From contig JAJKFH010000115.1 in NCBI GenBank assembly GCA_023333565.1, forward strand, positions 1,798,001 through 1,862,000: a stretch of DNA of 64,000 bases, in the 5' to 3' direction. A program made the position numbers and the translations under genes. The notes below the pieces were generated by a model, which was not told where the DNA came from, searched no databases, and worked only from the letters and a program-made list of their open reading frames with translations. Within the stretch, counting starts at the first letter, position 1. The number at the start of each line of letters is the position of its first letter. The DNA is from Puffinus mauretanicus. Taxonomy: Eukaryota > Chordata > Aves > Procellariiformes > Procellariidae. Below are positions 52,129 through 63,257 of this stretch, in pieces.

Positions 52129-54409
52129 CCTACTCATTTTGAGTTTTCACAGTGTAAGTATTTAAGTATTCCAGCTTATGTTCTAACGAAAACTGTCTTT
52201 TTTTGCTTGTTTGTTTACAAGTCCGCTGTTCTTTAAGGAAGTTCTTTTAAGGATAAAGGCCAGGAAGATAAATTCCAAAGCCAATTCAATCTTCTGAAAC
52301 AATCTGTGTTCATCAGTTCCAATTCTAAATTTACCTAGAATGTATCTTAACATATTTTACCAATCTGTACATGTATACATTCAAAGTACTTCATTTGCAC
52401 GCATTGTCTCTGTAAGAACATACAATTGGACAAGTTCTGTGTGAACACCTCCACAGGTCTCATTCTCTAAAGAAGGTCTTAAAATTTTCCATTGGAAATA
52501 TTTGCTTTCTCTATTTTAGATGTTCCCTCCTACACATTTGTTCACATTGCACATTTGTTCAGCACTGAGTGTAACAGGCTCCAAATTTGGACTCTCACAG
52601 GCTATTTATATTCTGAAGTAACAATAATTATTTTGTTGAAGTTAAAAAAAAAGTTTTAATAAATATTCATGTTATTTTATCTTTATAATAACTTGTGTTG
52701 ATGAAAAATCACTTTTCTGCTGTATTTGCAAATAAAAAAAAGTCATCACAGGGCCTCTCACCAGGATGAGTGGTGACTCAACAATGTCTCATTGTTTCAA
52801 TTTTTTTCCAAAACAGTAAGATAGGGCACTTGTCACAGTGATGTGAACAGAGAGAGGTTATTCATTGCTTCCAACCTTACCATCAGACACAGTCTAACCG
52901 TATTAAAAATGGTTTCCTTCCTCCACCACATAAATTCTTTTAACAATGCTAAAGATACTCCATGACAAAAAGGTATAAAACCATGAATGAATTGAAATTC
53001 CCTGTACTTTAGCTTATGAATATCTAGTCAAGGTTACACTGGTATTTGCTGGATATGAGTTAGATTGCGCATAAAAGTCACTGTGAAAAGGCTGTGGGTA
53101 CATCTAACTTAGACATGTAAGGTAGTGTGTTCTTTTTCACAAAAGCATGGATTAGACATAATAATTTATTTAAAGTTGCTCTTATTTGACCACTTTGGTA
53201 TTATTCATAGAACTGTAGAAATGTCTGTGAGCTATAAGGTCAGGAAATCAGCCAGATTCCCCACAACACTGCAAAAATGTATAGGAAGCTGCCCAGTGAA
53301 TTCATCCTGAGTTTGGTATCAGCTTCTGCTTCAAAAACGTTATTTATCAAACTTTTCACTAATCTGAAATACCTAACCAAAATGAGTAAGGAGCAACACA
53401 AAGAAAATCTCTTTTTCTTTGTCACTCTTTTCTGAATGCAGCCTTTTGCCATGTGATAGAAAATTTACAGTTTAATTTTGGCTCAGTCTTTTTGAAGAAG
53501 CTGCAAGTCTAAAAATATTCGATTTAGAATTATTGTGGCAGGTGAAGAAAATGGCAACCATCCTTTTTTCAATTCACCTCTGTCCTTTCCCATATTCAAG
53601 AACACGAGTAAAGGTTAGGTTGGATAAAGGAAAAGAGAGCAGGGAGGAAAAATCCACATGCTGTAAGTAGAAATAAGCACAGATTAAAAGAAAAAAACTT
53701 CAGCTGTAACTATTTCATGGCTTTAGATGGCTTTACACCAAGTTAATTCCTTTATTTATACAAGGATGTGAGCTGAATCCAACCAGTTGAATTGTACAGT
53801 GTGTAATCCAAACATTTCAACTATCTCAGGTCTTCTTTCCTATCCCAAAAGGATTCTAGAAATTCCCTTTCTGCTCTGACAATTTCCAGGAGGAGAGGAA
53901 TCTTTTGCTTCTTATTTAGCCTGGTATCTTACCTTCTTTCTGTTCCTGACCTTTCTGTGTGTCATGATTTATGGAGCAGAGAGAGGGTAAGAAGAGAATG
54001 CCAAGCACTGCTCAAACAACAGAAGCAAACTTCAGCTGACCTTTCCTGTAGCTGGGCAATGTGAGGATAGCTCCTTGCTTTCAGTTCACATACAAAAAGA
54101 TTGGTAAAATCTAATTATTTAATAATCCACCATGAAAAGCCCAAAGTTTGGATAGCACTTTAAGACAGTGCAAATAGCATGTATCTCTGCAGGTGACAGG
54201 ATTTCACAGCTACAGAAAACGTAGTTTTAGTTAGTTAATGGAAGTTCCTTACTTTGTCAAATGCAAAAGGCTAACATCCTCTCTACTGTCTCAGCCCAGC
54301 ATATCACCTGAAATGAAAAGCATCGTTACCTCTCTTGCCCAGTTATAATAGTCCTATCTGCTGAGGTCTTACCTTTGTATGTGGAAGCTGAAGTCATCAG
54401 CATCCATTA
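52129..54409. other. AT-rich DNA without a recognised gene
   Basis: No repeat or exon is recognised up to the start of the long CR1. Short A and T runs only. Confidence 0.6.
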
Positions 54410-54459
54410 CTACAGTGGATGATATTGAATGGTATGATATTTGGCTCTGCCAAAACTTT

Positions 54460-54630
54460 GAGTTTTTAAACCATGGGAGAGCCTTTGAGAGACAAGGTAT
54501 GCTGGGGCCTGACGGGACCCACCTGTCTCGATGGGGAAAATGGGTCTTTGGGCGTAAGCTGGAGGCGCTAATCCAGAGAGCTTTAAACTTGAATCAATGG
54601 GGAAAGTGGATACCAACAGGACTGCAGTAG
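54460..54630 (+). pseudogene. CR1 ORF1 C-terminal (esterase-like) remnant
   Basis: The frame reads through Gly-Pro-Asp-Gly-Thr-His-Leu-Ser at about 54505-54528 and a Leu/Ile-Gln-Arg-Ala-Leu-Asn tail, ending at TAG 54628-54630. In CR1-group ORF1 proteins the C-terminal SGNH-esterase-like domain carries an Asp-x-x-His pair; here Asp is at 54511 and His at 54520. Most of ORF1 upstream is missing. Assignment is from motif resemblance only. Confidence 0.6.
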
Positions 54631-54679
54631 GTAAGCCAAGGGTTGGTGTGGCATCGCCTGAGGGTGGCAATCCTAGTAT

Positions 54680-54993
54680 AGAATCATAGAATCATAGAAT
54701 CAGTAAGGTTGGAAAAGACCTTTAAGATCATCGAGTCCAACCGTCAATCCAACACACCATGTCCACTACACCATGTCCCTAAGGGCCTCATCTACACGTC
54801 TTTTAAATACCTCCAGGGATGGTGACTCTACCACTTCCCTGGGCAGCCTGTTCCAAGGCCTGACCACTCTTTCAGTAAAGAAATTTCTCCTAATGTCCAA
54901 TCTAAACCTCCCCTGGTGCAACTTGAGGCCATTTCCTCTTGTCCTATCGCTAGTTACTTGGCAGAAGAGACCAACACCCACCTTGCTACAACC
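54680..54993 (-). mobile_element. Nested antisense CR1 3' fragment (first)
   Basis: The plus strand starts with the antisense octamer tail (AGAATCATAGAATCATAGAA) and reads back through the 3' UTR into the end of ORF2. The minus-strand frame 54981-54766 is open for 71 codons and ends at the natural stop. It differs from the 18.3-kb copy by about two residues. It sits between the ORF1 remnant and the start of ORF2 of the host CR1, with the junction near 54993. No TSD is clear. Confidence 0.93.
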
Positions 54994-55002
54994 TACAACA
55001 TT

Positions 55003-56104
55003 TACGCTGCTCCTGGGAGCATGGAGGGCTCAAGAGCATATCTGAAATGCTTGTACACCAACGCACGCAGTATGAGAAACAAACAGGATGAACTGGAAGC
55101 TTTGATCAGCTCCCAGAGCTATGATATCATTGGTCACTATCATATCTTAGTGAGACTTGATAGAATGAGTCCCACGAATGGAGTGCAGGGATAGAGGGCT
55201 ACAGGCTGCTCAGGAGGGATAGGCAGGGCAGGCGAGGTGGAGGTGTTGCACTGTACGTAAGGGAGAGGTTTGATTGCACAGCCCTTACAGTTAGTGATGA
55301 TGTGGTTGAGAGCCTCTGGGTAAGAATTAGGGGGATGGAAAACAAAGGATGTGTTGTAGTGGGTGTCTACTGTCGATCGCCCATCCAGGACTGATGAGTT
55401 ATTCTATAGGCAATTAGGAGAAATTTCTGGATTGGTAGCCCTTGTCCTTATGGGAGATTTCAACTTCCCAGACATCAGCTGGGAACATCATACTGCTGAG
55501 ACAAGCAGGTCTTGGAAATTCTTGAAGTTTGTAGGAGATAACCTCTTGTCCCGGGTACTCAGTGAGCCAACTAAGAAAGATGACCTCCTAGACTTGCTGT
55601 TTGTGAATAGAGAAGGACTCGTGGAGGATGTGATGGTAGGTGGCTGTCTTGGCCACAGTGATCATGAAATTGTTGAGTTTAAAATTTTCACTGTAATGAG
55701 CAAAAAGAACAGCAAAGTTGCTACCCTGGACTTCCGGAGAGCAAACTTTAAGCTACTCGGAGCTATTTAGCAGAGTAGCCTGGGAATCTGCTTTGGAGGG
55801 CTTAGGAGTCCATGAGTGCTAGTCAATCTTTAAGAACCACCTTTTAGAACCACAGGAGCAGGCAATTCCACTGTGTTCTATGTCAAGCAAACAGGGCAGA
55901 AAACCAGCTTGGCTGAACAGGGAACTCCTCGTGGAGCTCAAGAGGAAAAAGAAATTGTATGATCTCTGGAAGCGAGGTCAGGCTTCACAGCCTGTGGTTC
56001 ATTTATGCAGGGAGAAGACGCAAAAGGCCAAAGCTCAATTAGAATTGAAACTGACCAGTGTTGTATTCAGACAACAAGAAGGGCTTTTTTACATATGTGA
56101 ATAG
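55003..56104 (+). pseudogene. CR1 ORF2 endonuclease region
   Basis: The start resembles the N-terminus of the APE-type endonuclease (Tyr-Thr-Asn-Ala-Arg-Ser, near 55055). Later come Gly-Asp-Phe-Asn at 55453-55464 and Ser-Asp-His at 55657-55665, which in this family bind metal and cut target DNA. The linker to RT (Lys-Pro-Ala-Trp-Leu-Asn, near 55901) is in a different frame, so at least one indel lies between 55770 and 55880. Stops near 55192 and 55395 also interrupt it. The frame is cut at about 56150 by the nested antisense CR1. Confidence 0.88.
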
Positions 56105-56349
56105 CAAGAGGAGGTCTAAAAAAAAACATTGGACCAATATTTGTTGAAGATCATAGAATCATAGAATCATTAAGGTTGGAAAAGACCTCTAAGATCATCA
56201 AGTCCAACTGTCAACCCAACACCACCATGACCACTAAACCATGTCCCTAAGCGCCACATCTACACGTCTTTGAAATACTGCCAGGGATGGAGACTCCACC
56301 ACTTCCCTGGGCAGCCTGTTCCAAGGCTTGACCACTCTTCCAAAGAAAT

Positions 56350-56918
56350 TGTCCTGGTTCTGGCTGGGACACAGTTAACTTTCTTCTCAGTAGCTTGGGG
56401 GGTGTGCTGTGTTTTGGGTTTGGTATGAAAGGACCATTGATGGCCCATTGATGCTTTGGTTGTTGCTGGGTGGTGCTTGCACCGGGGAGACTTTTGGTTT
56501 CTCTTTTTGGTCTCCCATGCCCTGCCACATGCAGGGAAAGATGGTGGGGGGGGGGGAGCACAGCTGGGATGATTGACCCAGCTGGCCAATGGGGTATTCT
56601 ATACCATGTGATATCATGCTCAGTATAAAAACCGGGGGGGGGGGCGCTCGCCCGCCGTTGGTGACACGCGGTCGGCGGTCGGTGAGCAGTTGCATTGTGC
56701 ATTGCCTGCTTTGTATATTCTGTTATTGTTGTTGTTCTCATTGTTATTATTACTGTTCTACTTCATTTTATTTCAATTATTAAACTGTTTTTATCTCAGC
56801 CCGGGAGTTTTCTTACTTGTGTCCTCCCAATTCTCTCTCCCATCCCACCGGGGGGGGGGGAGGGGGTGAGTGAATGGTTGTGTGGGGTTTATTTGCTGGC
56901 TGGGGTTAAACCACAACA
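56350..56918 (+). mobile_element. Solo ERVL-related LTR (569 bp) inside nested CR1
   Basis: It starts TGTCCTGG and ends CCACAACA, with flanking 5-mers GAAAT (56345-56349) and AAAAT (56919-56923), a duplication with one mismatch. It holds CCAAT (56586-56590), a consensus TATAAAA (56624-56630), a polyadenylation signal ATTAAA (56779-56784) and three G-runs (near 56540-56556, 56635-56642 and 56850-56860). The CRE site is TGATATCA (56609-56616). Its U3 differs from the other LTRs, so it is another subfamily. Confidence 0.94.
56586..56630 (+). promoter_or_regulatory. LTR promoter core: CCAAT box and TATAAAA
   Basis: CCAAT at 56586-56590 lies 33 bases upstream of a consensus TATAAAA at 56624-56630. 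Transcription would be expected to start near 56655. This is the best-preserved core promoter of the four LTRs; activity is inferred. Confidence 0.5.
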
Positions 56919-57258
56919 AAAATTTTTCCTAATATTCAATCTAAACCTCCCTTGGCGCAACTTGAGGCCACTTCCTCTCATCTTATCGCTAGTTACTTGG
57001 CAGAAGAGACCAACACCCACCTTGCTACAACCTCCTTTCAGGTAGTTGTAGAGCGCAATAAGGTCTCCGCTCAGCCTCCTCTTCTCCAGACTAAACAACC
57101 CCAGTTCCCTCAGCCGCTCCTCATAAGACTTGTGCTCCAGGCCCTTCACCAGCTTCCTTGCCCTTCTCTGGACACGCTCCAACACCTCAATGTCCTTCTT
57201 GTAGTGAGGGGCCCAAAACTGAACACAGTATTCGAGGTGCGGCCTCACCAGTGCCACA

Positions 57259-58259
57259 GTCATCTGACTAGTATGGATGAAGAAAAAGTGGAGGCATTCA
57301 ATGCTTTTTTTTGCCTCAGTCTTTAATAATATTGATAGACCTTGGGCTGCCCAGTCCCCTGAGTTGGAGGATCATGAGTGTGGGAACAGTGACTTTCCAT
57401 TTGTGGACACTGAAAGGGACCAGCTGTATCAGCTGAATGTTCACAAATCCATGGGGCCTGATGGGATTCATCCCAGAGTTCTGAAGGAGCTAGCGGATGT
57501 TATGGCAGGACCCCTCTCTATCATCTACCAAAGGTCTTGGGAGTCTGGGTGGGTCCCTGCTGACTGGAAGCTAGCCAATGTTATTCCAATCTACAAAAAG
57601 GGTGTGAGGGAAGACCCAGGGAACTACAGACCTGTTAGTCTAACCTCAGCTCCTGGAAAAATTATGGAGAACATTATACTGAGTACTACTGAAGGGCATT
57701 TAAAGAATAATGCAATCGTCAGGCACAGTCAACATGGGTTCACAAAAGGAAAGTCCTGTTTCACTAATTTGATATCCTTCTATGATAAAGTCATCCACCT
57801 AGTGGATGAAGGGAAGGCAGTGGATGTAGTTTTCCTGGATTTTAGTAAGGATTTTGATACTGCCCCTCACAGCATCCTTCTGGACAAGTTGTCCAACTGT
57901 GGGATGAGCGGGTTCGGGTGCACTGGGTGAAGAACTGGTTGAAGGACAGAGCTCAAAGGGTTGTAGTGAATGGGGCTACATCTGGCTGGCAACTGGTCAA
58001 CAGCGGTGTTCCTCAGGGTTCAGTTCTAGGGCCAGTTCTATTCAATATAGTTATCAAGGATCTGGATGCAGGAGTTGAATGCACCATTAGCAAGTTTGCT
58101 GATGATATCAAACTGGGAGGTGCTGTTGACTCTCTTGAGGGACAGGAGGCCTTGCATTGGGCTATGATTAATGGGATGAAATTTAACAAGTCCAAATGCT
58201 GGATTCTGCACCTAGGATGGAGCAACATCAAGCACAAGTATAAATTGGGAGAGGAGTGA
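57259..58259 (+). pseudogene. CR1 ORF2 reverse transcriptase region
   Basis: The first frame (57277-57930) shows the CR1 RT blocks: Asp-Gly-Ile-His-Pro-Arg-Val-Leu near 57460, Asn-Tyr-Arg-Pro-Val-Ser near 57622 and the catalytic Asp of Asp-Phe-Ser-Lys near 57838. An indel near 57905-57917 moves homology to the next frame, where Gly-Val-Pro-Gln-Gly-Ser and the second catalytic block Phe-Ala-Asp-Asp (58095-58106) lie. The stop at 58257-58259 ends the recognisable open part. The enzyme would copy CR1 RNA at the nicked target. Both catalytic acid blocks survive, but the frames do not. Confidence 0.92.
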
Positions 58260-58951
58260 TTGGAAAACAGCCCCACAGAAGGGATCTGGGAGTGCTAGTT
58301 GACAGCAGGCTCAATATGGGTCAGCAGTGTGCCCTGGCAGCCAAGAGGGCAAACCACATCCTGGGGTGCATCAAACAAAGTATGACCAGCCGGTCTAAAG
58401 AGGTGATTACCCCGCTTATTCAGCATTGGTGTGGCCTCACCTTGAATATTGTGTGCAGTTCTGGGCCCCACCATTTAAGAAGGTCCTTGAATGTGTCTAG
58501 AGGAGGGCAACAAAACTGGTGAAAGGGCGGGAAGGAATGTCCTATGAGGAGCAGCTAAGCACTTTGGGTTTGTCTAGTTTGGAGAGAAGGAGGCTGAGGG
58601 GTGACCTCATTGCTCTCTACAGCTTCCTGAGGAGATGAAGTGGAGAGGGAGGTGCTGATCTCTTCTCCCTGGTATCCAGTGATAGGACGCGTGGGAATGG
58701 TTCAAAGCTGCACCAGGGGAGGTTTAGACTGGACATTAGGAAGCATTTCTTGAACAAGATGGTGGTCAAACACTGGAACAGGCTTCCTAGAGAGGTGATC
58801 AATGCCCCAAGCCTGTCAGTGTTTAAGAGGCATTTGGAAAATGCCCCTTAACAACATGCTTTAACTTTTAGTCATCCCTGAATTGTTCAGGGAGTTGGAC
58901 TAGATGATCGTTGTGGGTCCCTTCCAACTGAAATAGTCAATTCTATTCTAA
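58260..58951 (+). mobile_element. 3' part of the host CR1 (ORF2 tail and 3' UTR)
   Basis: The end of ORF2 continues with many stops and shifts (Gln-Phe-Trp-like block near 58452, Asn-Arg-Leu-Pro block near 58776). The 3' UTR follows (GTTGGACTAGATGATCG), and the copy ends in ATTCTATTCT. Confidence 0.9.
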
Positions 58952-61900
58952 ATTTTCTGTTGATATTTAAGTGAAAATATTTTACCTGTAGTAGCTTATT
59001 CCTTACCCCTTCTTTTCAATCCAATATCCCACTAACTACATTTCCCCGAGTTCTTTTAGTGGGGCAGATGACCACACAGGCAGAGTAGAGTGAGAACGTA
59101 GTTGCCACAAACATATTGAAGCAATTCATACTCATGCCTTTCCTCTCTTTTATGTCCCCAGCAACAAAGATGGGTTTCATTGCTCCAGTTTATATTGTCA
59201 CCATTTTGGCTTTCCTAAACACAGAAATTATAGGAAAACAACCTCAGCAAATAAGCAATTTTCCAGCAAATAATAAAGGAAAAGCAAGCAGGAGAGGGGA
59301 AAAATGGAATGAAGTGAAGACATTGAAATTTTTCAGAAAAACTTGTCTTTGGTGATTTGTGTTCACCGTAACAGGTTAGGGAAATAGCTGTGGAAACAGA
59401 CAGACTGGCTTTGCTCTGTATTCTACTGGTACAAAGTAGGAGCAATGTGGGTGGTCACAAGTTTGCAGAAGAGAGTTCACAGCGGTTGCAGAATTTATTG
59501 ATACCTACCGAGATGTAATAGAACAACCAGTCTTTTTCATATGACTAACACTGATAAGAGTTGTGCATTTTCTTTAATTTTCCGTTCTCAGTTACATCAA
59601 CAAATATGCATACCACATATATCAGGTCATTTTTCTGTTGTCGTCTTTATTTTATAATGGGGAAAAACCAGAAAAAGCAGAATAATTTGCTCAGATCCAT
59701 TTCTTTTGATTCACATGCCTTGACCAATGGATCATTTTGGATCCACATTCAATAACCTAGGATTCTCAACCTGAATGTTACTATTAGGTCCCCAAAGTTT
59801 CATAAATTTCCTGCTGGAAATATACAGTTTGCTACTCAATATTGCTATTTCTTATTCCATTGTTAAAGATTTACTTCCATAACAAAACAACAAAAACCAG
59901 TGAAAAATGACTTGTTGAAGTGAATGGCATGATAGTACACAATGCAACAAATAATAAACATTATCCTGGAAAGAAATTCTGGTGATTTTTTTGCAAGCCA
60001 TTTGTGAGCTAAAAGAGAAACACAAATGTGAAAACCTGATTTTGATCAATAACCATACGTATACTAAACATCAACTTTGTCTCTGAATTTGCTGAGCAGA
60101 ATCACAGAAGACTAATTTCCTTGCCTCGTATAAATTCTAATGAATTTGTTCTGATGGAAAATTGCTAACTTACTTAATACCTTAAGCAAAGGCTGATTCT
60201 TTATTTTCCAGCTGCAGTGGAAAGTTTTACACATTGCTTAAAAATTTATAAAGTATACTTAAAAATTCTGGCAGATTTTGGAAATCATTAGACATTCAAA
60301 GAGAATACCCAGTTTAAAAATTGTAAATCAGACACACTATGACTATGAAACTGCTTGGCAAGTCTTAGGCTCCCCGATTTCTCTCTGGGGGCAGGTGCAA
60401 GATATCATGGCTCCATCGTGGGTCTGAGAATCTTTCCCAAAGTATAAAACTTCACCCCTCCGCAGGCATATCAGGATTTAGGGTTGGGAATCTGACCCTT
60501 CTCTCTGATATGACACTGTGTTGCATAAAAATGTCTTTTCTACTTTTTTTTTTTTTTTCCCCACCAGGATTGTTCCTGTTTAACTTGTCGACTTTTAAGG
60601 AGGAGTCAATGAGTCAGCTCGGAAAGCATGAAGGATTAGGAAATTCTTTCTTAAAGTTGTCATATTATCTTTTTGGCCACCTGGCCTGAAATTCAGAAAC
60701 AACAGAGAACATTTGTGTTTGGTATTTTAAATGTAACCCCATTGCTACTTCAAGGTAATGTAAGACCTTTTCTGACTTTTGGGAGGAGATAGAAAGGAGA
60801 GGTAAATTCATCATAGTCAAAACTCCAAAGACAGCATTACTCTGACCTTGACTACACATTTCATTAACCATGAACTATTTTCAGTTCAGATGCCTTTTCA
60901 TATCAAAACAGCAATTCATTTCATAATGAATATGTTTCTTCCTCCCTCCTTTTCCCTGGAAAAAAATTATACACTTATTTCTTACTAAATGTGACTTTAG
61001 GGAATCAGTTTTTACATGGAAGTAGATTAAAAGTAAACATTTAGTATTATTAATATCAGCATATGGGGAGAAGAAAAAGGACTTAAACCCCTCCAGATTC
61101 TTGCTTTGATAAGTTGTAGTTTTGCCATGAGAAATATGAAGCTATGATTGTTTAATTACACATGTTACATGGTGTTACTCCTGCTTTGGTTTGGCTGAAA
61201 AGACTTCAGTAGTATTAATACTGATTTCCCTACTGTACATCAAGGGAGAATAGCTCTATAATTACGCTATTTCTTAGTTGGATTTGGGATTTGGGGAGGG
61301 GGTTAATTTCCTCTAAATTAAAATTAAGGCAGGATTTTATTTCCTTCCTCTGTGCCTAGATGAGTAAAAAATTATGCTTAAATAAGTCATCTAAGAGTCC
61401 AAACTGGCATCTGTTGTGATGTATATAATGGAAATTAAGGAACACAACAAAAAGTATTTTTATCAACTTTGATGGATTTTTAAAGAAGTCCTCATCCAAA
61501 TGAAGTCATTAGAACTACATAGGATTCATGGCAGTCTATGAGCCTTATTTTCCAAGAAACATAGTCCCTCATATTTTCTGGCTTTTGCCACTAAGACTGA
61601 AAGTGAGCAAGCAAGGAATATAATTACCATGTCAATTCCTTATGACTTTTATATATATATATATAAAAAATATATATATATGTAAACTTAATGCTGACCT
61701 AAGAAAATTTAAGTGTTTTTCTACTGAAGTTATATGTCAAAAAATAAAAAATTAAAAAAAAAAAAAAAAGAAAAGAAATGGGAAGTAGAGTTACAGTTGG
61801 CAGTAAAAATCGTATGGTCATAAAAACATGTATTGATTCAATACTGCTGTCACTGCACACACAACTTACTGGAAAAGAAATATTCAAAACACTGATGAGG

Positions 61901-63257
61901 TTTATAATGAAGTCTGATGGAAATTGTGTGATGTTGGAGTGTGATATACTTTTAAGGAATCTGGCAAAATCAGACAGATTATTCATTGAAATAATTGCCT
62001 AAAAACATAGGGTATCACTGAAGTGCTACAGTATCAATTTGTCAAATGGACTCAGGTAAAACTATAAACTTCCTTAATAATTGTTTTCTTCAGTTTTGAT
62101 ACATGGTTATGCACAAGATAAATGTAACTAACTAATTGCTACGAGCCAGAAAAGTGGAGTGGAGAATCTGCTTGTTTGCTTCTTGTAGTTTCAAGCACTG
62201 TTGCTAGTATTTGTGAAACAACAGCACTGAGCTCACTGAGCTATTACATCTTTTACCTGCCAGAAACACAGGAAAACCTGTGGGGATGTGAATCCAGCTG
62301 GAACTTTTCATTTTGCACCATGAAAATTAAGAAGAAGGAAAAAAAAGTGTAGGCTTAAGAACACCTCTTTGGCAAGATGTGCATTTAATCAGTGATTCTG
62401 TACTTTGCTTTGACTTGAGTATGCATGACTTGCTTTTATTTTTAGGACACTAGAGGAGGCTCAGGAGTCAGGATAGTTTTTTTAACAGGCTGAACAAATT
62501 AGAAAAGCAACAACTGGATGGTGTGCTATAAGAATGTACCCATCGTTCCTTGATGCAACTTTAGGACGTTCAGCTGAACTACATCAAGATTAATTCTGAT
62601 CTTAGAAGACTATGCTTATATACATGAACTTTTAAGGACTTGAAAAAATGTTCTGTAATAATTCTTATTCCCACGAAAAATGCACTCCTTGCCTTTTTCT
62701 TTTCCTGCCCCGAAAGGCCTGGGAAGGTGTTTTTTGGCATTGGTTTAAGTTTGGTTTTTCTTTTTTTTTTTTTTTCAGTTTAACACTTTTGGTTATGGCA
62801 CTGTATCTTAGACTTCATTTATCACCCTACTTCCTTGCTATGGCTGTTGCTTGTAAATATTTTTAGTAGAACATCATTTAAGACCAGATAGATATACCTT
62901 CTCTTGGTTTTTTTCTAATTTTCTATTTCTTAATGTTCTGTTTATAGTGTATTTGGTAAAGCTGTGTTAAAAAAAATCACACAGGGTATTTGAACAAATA
63001 CATTCTATAAGGAAACTAGCTTCTAGATGGTCAGCATTCTGGAAGAGCTTATCAGACCTTAATGTTATAAAGATTTCATACTATCTAGGAGTTAAAGACA
63101 TGCATTCTGCTCAAGAGAATTATGATATATTTTCTACTAACTGTAAAATATAGAGTAGATAAATTTTACAACAGAATTAAAGTAAATTTGCATCCTTGTC
63201 ACTATGAGCACAATTCCCCCCACCATTGTTTTCCATTGAATATAAAGTTTGTCTTCA
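58952..63257. other. AT-rich DNA without a recognised gene
   Basis: No transposon or exon is recognised. Simple repeats are an AT run (61648-61682), an A-run (about 61753-61768) and T-runs (about 60545-60558 and 62760-62775). Confidence 0.6.
61648..61682. repeat. (AT)n microsatellite, two blocks
   Basis: Two AT tracts of seven to eight and five to six units are separated by six A residues. Confidence 0.9.

Larger units (their letters stand above)
56151..57258 (-). mobile_element. Nested antisense CR1 (second), split by an LTR
   Basis: Antisense CR1 3' end: 56151-56349 carries the octamer tail and 3' UTR, and 56919-57258 carries the C-terminal part of ORF2. Together they equal one roughly 540-bp CR1 fragment of the young subfamily. 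The two halves join inside the segment AAAGAAAT/TTTCTCC that is continuous in the sister copies at 18.3 and 51.2 kb. The minus-strand frame 57263-56889 runs from CR1 into LTR and is not a real fusion gene. The host CR1 resumes at about 57259. Confidence 0.93.
54410..58951 (+). mobile_element. Long CR1 LINE, host of three nested insertions
   Basis: After removing the insertions at 54680-54993 and 56151-57258 (which includes an LTR), a plus-strand CR1 of roughly 3.1 kb remains. It has the end of ORF1, the ORF2 endonuclease, the RT, and a 3' UTR ending in TCAATTCTATTCT near 58951. The 5' end is truncated near 54410, within about 30 bp. Its ORFs are broken by several stops and at least two frame changes. 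It must be older than everything inside it. Its subfamily differs from the nested copies, as shown by the 3' UTR (GATGATCGTTGTGGG) and the shorter tail. Confidence 0.92.

Noticed and set aside
56247..56741. 164-codon minus-strand Pro-rich frame
   Set aside because: It spans the nested CR1 and the antisense of the LTR G-runs; Pro/His richness comes from those runs.
56889..57263. Minus-strand frame joining CR1 ORF2 to LTR sequence, apparent fusion
   Set aside because: It crosses the LTR insertion point; sister CR1 copies show the join is an insertion accident.
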